Source: Methanobacterium sp. (GTDB taxonomy: Archaea; Methanobacteriota; Methanobacteria; Methanobacteriales; Methanobacteriaceae). From it: 10,312 nucleotides of DNA. Below, in pieces: positions 6,697-10,312 of the stretch (position 1 is its first letter; every line of letters starts with the position of its first letter). The notes beneath the pieces were generated by a model. That model was not told where the DNA came from. It made no database searches and saw nothing but the letters and a program-made list of their open reading frames with translations. Where the stretch lies: assembly GCA_030017655.1 (NCBI GenBank), contig JASEIM010000038.1, forward strand, positions 1 through 10,312. Reading direction: 5' to 3'. A program made the translations under genes and the position numbers.

Positions 6697-6704
6697 TTAT
6701 ATAA
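6697..6704 (+). promoter_or_regulatory. TATA box of the ubiB-like gene, possibly shared with divergent cruF
   Basis: TTATATAA is preceded by an A-rich BRE-like stretch (AAAAAG, 6689-6694). The expected transcript start is near 6727, just past the first in-frame ATG (6725) and about 34 bases before the second (6761). Because the box is palindromic, it could also serve cruF, with a minus-strand start near 6675 and a leader of about 25 bases. Confidence 0.45.
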
Positions 6705-6724
6705 TTTAAACTTAAATTCTTTTC

Positions 6725-8410
6725 ATGGATTATAAACTATTTCCTAACCAGAGGCCAGATATGAAAAGACTTAGGGAAATAGTAAGTGTTCTGGTTAAAT
6801 ATCAATTTGGAAATGTTCTTGAGAGAACAGGATTCAAACGTAACATAATGGGTTTTTTTTCATCAGATAACCTTCAAGAAGCTTTTGATAAAACTGCACC
6901 CAAAAGATTAAGACTTGCCCTAGAAGAATTAGGAACTACCTTCATTAAATTAGGTCAGGTTTTAAGTACACGACCAGATCTAGTTGGAAAAGACTTTGCA
7001 GACGAATTAGCCAAATTACAGGATGAAGTACCACCATTTCCATTTGAAGATGTAAAAAAATTAATAGAGAAAGAACTTGAAACTCCTTTACAAGACTTAT
7101 TTTCTGATTTTCAACAAGATCCAATTGCTTCTGCATCAATAGCGCAGGTACACTCCGCTGTACTCAAAAATGGAAAAAAAGTAGCTGTTAAGGTCCAGAG
7201 ACTGAATTTAGAAGAACATGTAAGAAAGGATATAATTATAATGCGTTATCTGGCAAGACAGGCAGATAAGAGAATTAGGGATCTCAAATATTATAATCTT
7301 CCAGGTATTGTTGATGAATTTGAAAGGGCCATAGAAAAAGAGATGGATTTTGCACAGGAAGCAAGAAATATTGATCGTTTCAGATTGCACTTTAAGGATG
7401 ATCCTAATGTATGTGCACCTAAAGTTTACTGGAAATATTCTACCCCAAGAATTCTTACAATGGAATTTATTAGGGGAACAAAGATAAGTGATGCCCTTGA
7501 ATCAAATAAAAATATAAATGGTAAGGCTATTGCAAAAATAGGTACTGATTGTTATTTTAAGCAGATATTTCAGCATGGATTTTTCCATGCTGATCCCCAT
7601 CCTGGGAATTTGTTCATTCTACCCAATGATGTTCTTTGTTTTATTGATTTTGGAATGATAGGTCATTTAGACAGAGAATTTATGGAAAATTTAACTGAAC
7701 TTTTCGTATTTACAGTTAATTATGACTTAAAAGGGATGATCAACCAGATGAGGTATATGCGGCTTATAGATGACGATACAGACATTGAAGAATTAAAACG
7801 TGACTTAATAGACCTTCTTGACAAGTACATGGGTGCTGAGATTAGCGACATTGGAGGGATAATAAACGAGTTCAGCAAACCAAATATACTTGTAAAACAT
7901 AAAATAAAGCTTCCAAAAGATTTTATTTTACTTGGAAGAGTTTTAAGTATGGCTGAAGACATTGGAAGAAAGTTAGATCCGCATTTTAATGGTATCGAAG
8001 TTGCAAAGCCATTAATCAAAGAAACCATTAGAAAACGATTTAATCCGCTTAGAATCTTAGATTATCAGGCTACTTACCTGTTTGAACTCGAACATATCTT
8101 TAAAGATTTGCCTGAAACAATTAATCGCTTTTTCTTAAGAATTGAAGATGGAAAAATAAGAATGCAGCTTGATCATCAGAATCTGGACGAATTTGCATCC
8201 CATCTTGAGAGGATAATTAACAGGGTTTCTGTAGCTTTAATCGTGTCTTCTCTTATTATCGGTTCATCGCTAATTATGATAAGCAATGAAGGCATGCCAA
8301 TGCCAGGAATAGGTTTTTCTACAATTGGAACAATTATATTCCTTATTGCATCTGCATTAGCCATTATTTTAATAATTTCCATTATAAATTGTGCTAGAAA
8401 AAATATTTAA
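6725..8410 (+). CDS. ubiB: ABC1/UbiB (AarF/COQ8) family atypical kinase, membrane-anchored
   Basis: A 561-residue protein-kinase-like ATPase of the ABC1 family. Signatures in order are KLGQ (75-78, the KxGQ motif), the Ala/Ser-rich nucleotide loop ASASIAQVH (135-143), the lysine in VAVKVQ (153-158), the ExD of EKEMDF (204-209), HADPHPGN (288-295) and DFG (308-310). Two C-terminal helices (about 500-518 and 537-556) anchor it in the membrane. Bacterial and mitochondrial relatives support quinone synthesis or isoprenoid-lipid handling. Hydrogenotrophic methanogens lack these quinones, so its role here is open. The divergent carotenoid genes hint at isoprenoid lipids. The start is doubtful: the ATG at 6725 has no ribosome site, while the ATG at 6761 has GAGG at 6751-6754 and fits the TATA box. 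If so, the protein is 549 residues. Confidence 0.92.
   Translation: MDYKLFPNQRPDMKRLREIVSVLVKYQFGNVLERTGFKRNIMGFFSSDNLQEAFDKTAPKRLRLALEELGTTFIKLGQVLSTRPDLVGKDFADELAKLQDEVPPFPFEDVKKLIEKELETPLQDLFSDFQQDPIASASIAQVHSAVLKNGKKVAVKVQRLNLEEHVRKDIIIMRYLARQADKRIRDLKYYNLPGIVDEFERAIEKEMDFAQEARNIDRFRLHFKDDPNVCAPKVYWKYSTPRILTMEFIRGTKISDALESNKNINGKAIAKIGTDCYFKQIFQHGFFHADPHPGNLFILPNDVLCFIDFGMIGHLDREFMENLTELFVFTVNYDLKGMINQMRYMRLIDDDTDIEELKRDLIDLLDKYMGAEISDIGGIINEFSKPNILVKHKIKLPKDFILLGRVLSMAEDIGRKLDPHFNGIEVAKPLIKETIRKRFNPLRILDYQATYLFELEHIFKDLPETINRFFLRIEDGKIRMQLDHQNLDEFASHLERIINRVSVALIVSSLIIGSSLIMISNEGMPMPGIGFSTIGTIIFLIASALAIILIISIINCARKNI
6751..6754 (+). promoter_or_regulatory. Ribosome binding site favouring the ubiB start at 6761
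   Basis: GAGG lies 6 bases before the in-frame ATG at 6761 (codon 13 of the longest frame). No comparable site precedes the ATG at 6725. Together with the TATA box at 6697-6704 this argues for the shorter protein beginning MKRLREIV. Confidence 0.5.
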
Positions 8411-8465
8411 GGCCAATAATCAATGATTTTATTCTAAATAGATAAAATAGTGGTGGAGGAATACT

Positions 8466-8816
8466 TTGGAATATGTGGAAATTGCTATAGGTGTATTTTT
8501 TGCAGTTATTTTAAGCATGATTCTGGGAGTTTTTGCTGGGATTATCGGATCCTATCTTGGATTCTTATTTGTTGTTGGAGCCATAAGCTACTTTTTTATT
8601 GATGATATTCAAAAAGGAGCCATATATGGAGTTTTTGTAGGCATTCTTGCCGGGATTGTTTCTTCAATCATCATGATTACATTTGAATTCATTATAGGGG
8701 GCAAAATGGACTTATCCTTTATGAGTTTTGGTTTAAGTGGAATTATTATTGGAATTATGGTTGATGGAATAATCTGTATGGCTGGAGGAGTGCTAGGATC
8801 ATTATTACGTCTTTGA
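8466..8816 (+). CDS. Small four-helix membrane protein (DUF5518-like)
   Basis: A 116-residue, very hydrophobic protein with about four membrane helices rich in Gly, Ile and small-residue GxxxG-type spacing (for example GVFAGIIGSYLG near residues 21-32 and GVFVGILAG near 55-63). One short acidic loop, FIDDIQKG, separates helices 2 and 3. The pattern resembles small archaeal membrane proteins of the DUF5518 type, whose function is unknown; I am not certain of the family. Translation starts at TTG (8466), supported by a strong GGTGGAGGA site (8452-8460) 5 bases upstream, while the in-frame GTG at 8475 is spaced less well. It lies 55 bp after the UbiB-like gene on the same strand with no clear terminator or TATA box between, so cotranscription is likely. 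A T-rich stretch at 8823-8839 may end the transcript. Confidence 0.8.
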   Translation: MEYVEIAIGVFFAVILSMILGVFAGIIGSYLGFLFVVGAISYFFIDDIQKGAIYGVFVGILAGIVSSIIMITFEFIIGGKMDLSFMSFGLSGIIIGIMVDGIICMAGGVLGSLLRL

Positions 8817-8857
8817 ATTAACTATTTTATTTTATTATTCAGATAATATAGAAAAAT

Positions 8858-8868
8858 GTTTATAAAAG
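8858..8868 (+). promoter_or_regulatory. TATA box of the small heat-shock protein gene
   Basis: GTTTATAAAAG is preceded by the A-rich GAAAAAT (8851-8857), which suits a TFB recognition element. A transcript start about 26 bases downstream, near 8889, leaves a leader holding GGTGGG (8905-8910). This is the best-looking promoter in the window and fits a gene that must be expressed strongly. I saw no inverted repeat of the kind bound by known archaeal heat-shock repressors. Confidence 0.6.
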
Positions 8869-8913
8869 TAATTATTAAGAAAATAATCATAATGAATATT
8901 AGTTGGTGGGACT

Positions 8914-9354
8914 ATGATGGAAAAAGATACAATTCCAGATATGAGAGGCTTATTTATAAAAATGTTAGAAGACTCTACTAAAACTTTTGATAAAGTAAGG
9001 GGAGATATTGAGAGTTCAATTGCAAAACACACTTTTTTGCCTCTTGAGGCAACAGATGAAACCGATGATAGTGTAATAGTTAAAATAGTGCTTCCCGGAA
9101 TTAAAAAGGAAGATATCGAAACTAATCTTACTGAAACTAAACTCCATGTTAAAGCCACTTTTGATTTTGAACAGGCATTTAAAGGAATTTATTTTACTCT
9201 AAGCGATATCAAGAAAGGCACTATAGAAAGGGTAATTAGACTTCCTGAAAAAGTGATACCAGAAAAAGCCAAAGCAAGTTTTAAAAATGGAATTTTAACT
9301 GTAGAAGCCCCAAAACTGGAAAAAGAAGAGAAAATTACCCTTGAAATAGAGTAA
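8914..9354 (+). CDS. hsp20: Small heat-shock protein, Hsp20/alpha-crystallin family
   Basis: A 146-residue ATP-independent chaperone that holds unfolding proteins in large oligomers. A variable, charged N-terminal arm (1-43) is followed by the alpha-crystallin domain (about 44-135). Its start shows the strand VIVKIVLPGIKKEDIE (54-69), and its end has the diagnostic A-x-x-x-N-G-x-L pattern, ASFKNGILTVEAPK (121-134). The short tail contains ITL (141-143), possibly the I-x-I/L motif that docks between dimers. Two adjacent ATG codons exist: 8914 is 3 bases and 8917 is 6 bases after GGTGGG (8905-8910), so 8917 may be the real start, changing one residue. It has its own strong TATA box and a T8 terminator, so it is monocistronic. 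Confidence 0.93.
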   Translation: MMEKDTIPDMRGLFIKMLEDSTKTFDKVRGDIESSIAKHTFLPLEATDETDDSVIVKIVLPGIKKEDIETNLTETKLHVKATFDFEQAFKGIYFTLSDIKKGTIERVIRLPEKVIPEKAKASFKNGILTVEAPKLEKEEKITLEIE

Positions 9355-9366
9355 TTCTAATTATTA

Positions 9367-9374
9367 TTTTTTTT
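9367..9374 (+). terminator. T8 terminator after the small heat-shock gene
   Basis: Eight consecutive T follow the hsp20 stop codon by about a dozen bases, with further T-rich sequence before. This is a typical archaeal U-tract terminator and separates hsp20 from the methyltransferase gene downstream. Confidence 0.55.
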
Positions 9375-9458
9375 AAGTCAAATTTATTCAATTAAATTTA
9401 TTTATTCTCCAATACAAATAGTGATTAGTTCTTTCAAATTATGGTAGGGGTATAAAAA

Positions 9459-10040
9459 ATGACAGATAAATCCAGAAAAATACATTTTCATCATGGTAAA
9501 TCCAGTAGAGATATTATAGATGCAGAATTCGTTTTAAAATCAATTGGACTTAAAGAGGGAGATATTTTCTTAGATGCAGGGTCTGGTGATGGATACATGT
9601 CACTTGCAGCTTCAAAAATCGTCAGTGATGAAGGAAGAGTATATGCAGTTGATATCTGGGAAGAATCAATGAATATTTTAAATAAAGAGATTAAAGAAAA
9701 GGAAATAAGTAACATTAAAGCAATTATTGCAGATATAAGTGATGAAATTCCAGTAGATGATGAGAATATTGATATCTGTTATATGGGTAATGTATTGCAT
9801 GGATTTGTTGAAAATGAGGATTATGATGAGGTAATGGAGGAGATTAAACGAATAATAAAACCAGGAGGTATTTTTGCAGTTATTGAATTTAAAAAAATTG
9901 AAGGTATACCTGGGCCTCCCTTTCATGTCAAAATGACACCAGAAGAAGTTGAAAAAATTATTTCAGATTATGGATTCGAAGTTAAAGAAGTAATTGAAGC
10001 AGGTAAATACCACTATGGAGTTATATCTGTGAAAAAATAA
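9459..10040 (+). CDS. Class I SAM-dependent methyltransferase, substrate unknown
   Basis: A 193-residue Rossmann-fold methyltransferase close to the minimal domain size. Motif I is LDAGSGDGYMS (38-48). The acidic residue binding the SAM ribose is D65 in YAVDIWEESM, D92 follows in the ADISDE stretch, and the NVLHGF (111-116) and IIKPGG (132-137) motifs are of the UbiE/methyltransf_11 type. The C-terminal part has a FHVKMTPEEVEKIISDYGF segment typical of that group. A histidine cluster HFHHG (9-13) lies at the N-terminus. The substrate cannot be inferred; small-molecule, metalloid and lipid substrates are all known in relatives. No Cys motif of arsenite methyltransferases is present. The ATG at 9459 has AGGGGT (9446-9451) at 7-base spacing. 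It stands alone between a T8 terminator and a 231-bp noncoding region. Confidence 0.88.
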   Translation: MTDKSRKIHFHHGKSSRDIIDAEFVLKSIGLKEGDIFLDAGSGDGYMSLAASKIVSDEGRVYAVDIWEESMNILNKEIKEKEISNIKAIIADISDEIPVDDENIDICYMGNVLHGFVENEDYDEVMEEIKRIIKPGGIFAVIEFKKIEGIPGPPFHVKMTPEEVEKIISDYGFEVKEVIEAGKYHYGVISVKK

Positions 10041-10117
10041 GCATTATTAGAATTCATTATATAATTTTATTTTCATAGCAAAATATATGCCTAAAACAAG
10101 GTTAATTGATTTAAAAA

Positions 10118-10187
10118 CCTCTAATTCCTTTTATTGAATCCCATAAAAACTTATTTTAAATATGAAATTCATATTGTAAATTAGAGG
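10118..10187. repeat. 9-bp inverted repeat enclosing a 17-bp palindrome
   Basis: Arms CCTCTAATT (10118-10126) and AATTAGAGG (10179-10187) pair perfectly. Inside, AATATGAAATTCATATT (10159-10175) has 8-base arms around a single centre base. The outer arm's CTCTAATT also matches a second AATTAGAG at 10227-10234, beyond the T-tract, so two mutually exclusive pairings are possible in a transcript. Confidence 0.4.
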
Positions 10188-10208
10188 AAGAATAAGCAAG
10201 GATAATTA

Positions 10209-10226
10209 TTTTTTTTCTTTATTTTT
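10209..10226 (+). terminator. T-rich tract between the two AATTAGAG copies
   Basis: Eight T, one C, three T, one A and five T in a row form a typical archaeal U-tract terminator. It may end transcripts of the methyltransferase gene (about 170 bases after its stop) or act as an attenuator if the mtrA transcript begins upstream of it. Confidence 0.45.
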
Positions 10227-10271
10227 AATTAGAGCTTTCTAGTCTTCTTATTATATAAGGAGGTGTTATGA

Positions 10272-10312
10272 GTGGCTGATAAAAAAGAACCAGCAGAAGG
10301 ATGGCCTGTAAT
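10272..10312 (+). CDS. mtrA: Tetrahydromethanopterin S-methyltransferase subunit A (MtrA), N-terminus only
   Basis: Only 13 codons are inside the window: (M)ADKKEPAEGWPV. A short charged start followed by PA-x-GWPV matches the conserved N-terminus of MtrA, the corrinoid-binding subunit of the Na+-translocating methyl-H4MPT:coenzyme M methyltransferase of methanogens. The start is GTG, 7-8 bases after a near-perfect AGGAGGTG. The ATG at 10268 just before it hits a stop after three codons. In the usual mtrEDCBAFGH operon mtrA follows mtrB closely, whereas here it is preceded by a 231-bp noncoding region and an unrelated gene. A stand-alone second copy, as known in some Methanobacteriales, is therefore more likely than the operon copy. 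The identification rests on few residues. Confidence 0.6.
   Translation, partial: MADKKEPAEGWPV

Larger units (their letters stand above)
10041..10271 (+). promoter_or_regulatory. Noncoding upstream region of mtrA with TATA boxes, repeats and a T-tract
   Basis: No gene is seen in these 231 bases. TTATATAA at 10057-10064 could start a transcript near 10087, giving a leader of about 185 bases. A second TATA-like TTTTAAATAT (10154-10162) would give one near 10186. CCTCTAATT (10118-10126) is exactly complementary to AATTAGAGG (10179-10187), enclosing the near-perfect palindrome AATATGAAATTCATATT (10159-10175). A T-rich tract (10209-10226, starting with eight T) is followed by another AATTAGAG (10227-10234). 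A strong AGGAGGTG (10258-10265 region) precedes the GTG start at 10272. The layout resembles a regulated leader, but part of it may simply be the terminator of the upstream methyltransferase. Confidence 0.45.

Noticed and set aside
7720..8028. 102-codon open frame on the minus strand
   Set aside because: It lies entirely inside the ubiB-like gene, whose kinase-family sequence is continuous on the other strand. It has no recognisable protein pattern.
8835..9158. 107-codon open frame on the minus strand over the hsp20 gene
   Set aside because: It overlaps the alpha-crystallin protein and its promoter. The composition is serine-rich shadow sequence without a ribosome site.
9451..9458. TATAAAAA just before the methyltransferase ATG, resembling a TATA box
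   Set aside because: A TATA box there would place the transcript start about 20 bases inside the gene. It is the spacer between the AGGGGT ribosome site and the start codon.
10251..10258. TTATATAA directly before the mtrA ribosome site, resembling a promoter
   Set aside because: Initiation about 26 bases downstream would fall after the GTG start and outside the well-placed AGGAGGTG, so it is unlikely to drive mtrA.
10268..10280. ATG at 10268 as the start of the last gene
   Set aside because: It reads three codons and stops (TGA). The overlapping GTG at 10272 opens the frame with the GWPV motif.
1..10312. tRNA genes, CRISPR arrays, insertion sequences or prophage genes
   Set aside because: I found no cloverleaf, no regularly spaced direct repeats, no transposase or integrase and no terminal inverted repeats. 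The gaps between genes are all shorter than 300 bases.

Overview
The window looks like a piece of a methanogen chromosome, most likely from the Methanobacteriales (Methanobacterium or a close relative). The DNA is AT-rich, Shine-Dalgarno sites are of the GGTGA or GGAGG type, candidate promoters carry archaeal TATA boxes (several TTATATAA), and transcripts appear to end in T-tracts. Marker genes agree: archaeal tRNA methyltransferase Trm5 (cut at the left edge), diphthine synthase, a two-helix ABC1/UbiB-like kinase, and at the right edge the first 13 codons of what reads as methyl-H4MPT:CoM methyltransferase subunit A (MtrA).

Layout. (1) 1-207 minus, trm5 N-terminus, divergent from (2) 358-2097 plus, diphthine synthase followed after 15 bp by a GATC-type (D12 class) adenine DNA methyltransferase. 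(3) 2127-2366 minus, a small conserved-looking hypothetical protein that converges on the methylase. (4) 2458-6648 minus, a carotenoid block. In transcription order it is a CruF-like hydratase, then after a 204-bp gap CrtI phytoene desaturase, CrtB phytoene synthase and a UbiA-family prenyltransferase resembling the haloarchaeal lycopene elongase LyeJ. (5) 6725-8816 plus, ABC1/UbiB kinase and a four-helix small membrane protein, divergent from cruF. (6) 8914-9354 plus, small heat-shock protein with a strong TATA box. (7) 9459-10040 plus, a small class I SAM methyltransferase. (8) 10041-10271, a 231-bp untranslated region with inverted and direct repeats ahead of mtrA.

How the genes work together. 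Blocks 1 and 2 hold two translation-fidelity modification enzymes (m1G37 of tRNA and diphthamide of EF2) around a shared divergent promoter. Block 4 holds the core of a C50 (bacterioruberin-type) carotenoid pathway: CrtB makes phytoene from GGPP, CrtI desaturates it, the LyeJ-like enzyme adds C5 units and hydrates, and CruF hydrates the new ends. No separate CrtD desaturase and no GGPP synthase lie in the window. A C50-type pathway in a strict anaerobe is the main discovery here, because the LyeJ and CruF steps need no oxygen while the electron acceptor of CrtI is unclear. The neighbouring UbiB-like kinase belongs to a family tied to isoprenoid-lipid metabolism, so a membrane-lipid theme is plausible but inferred.
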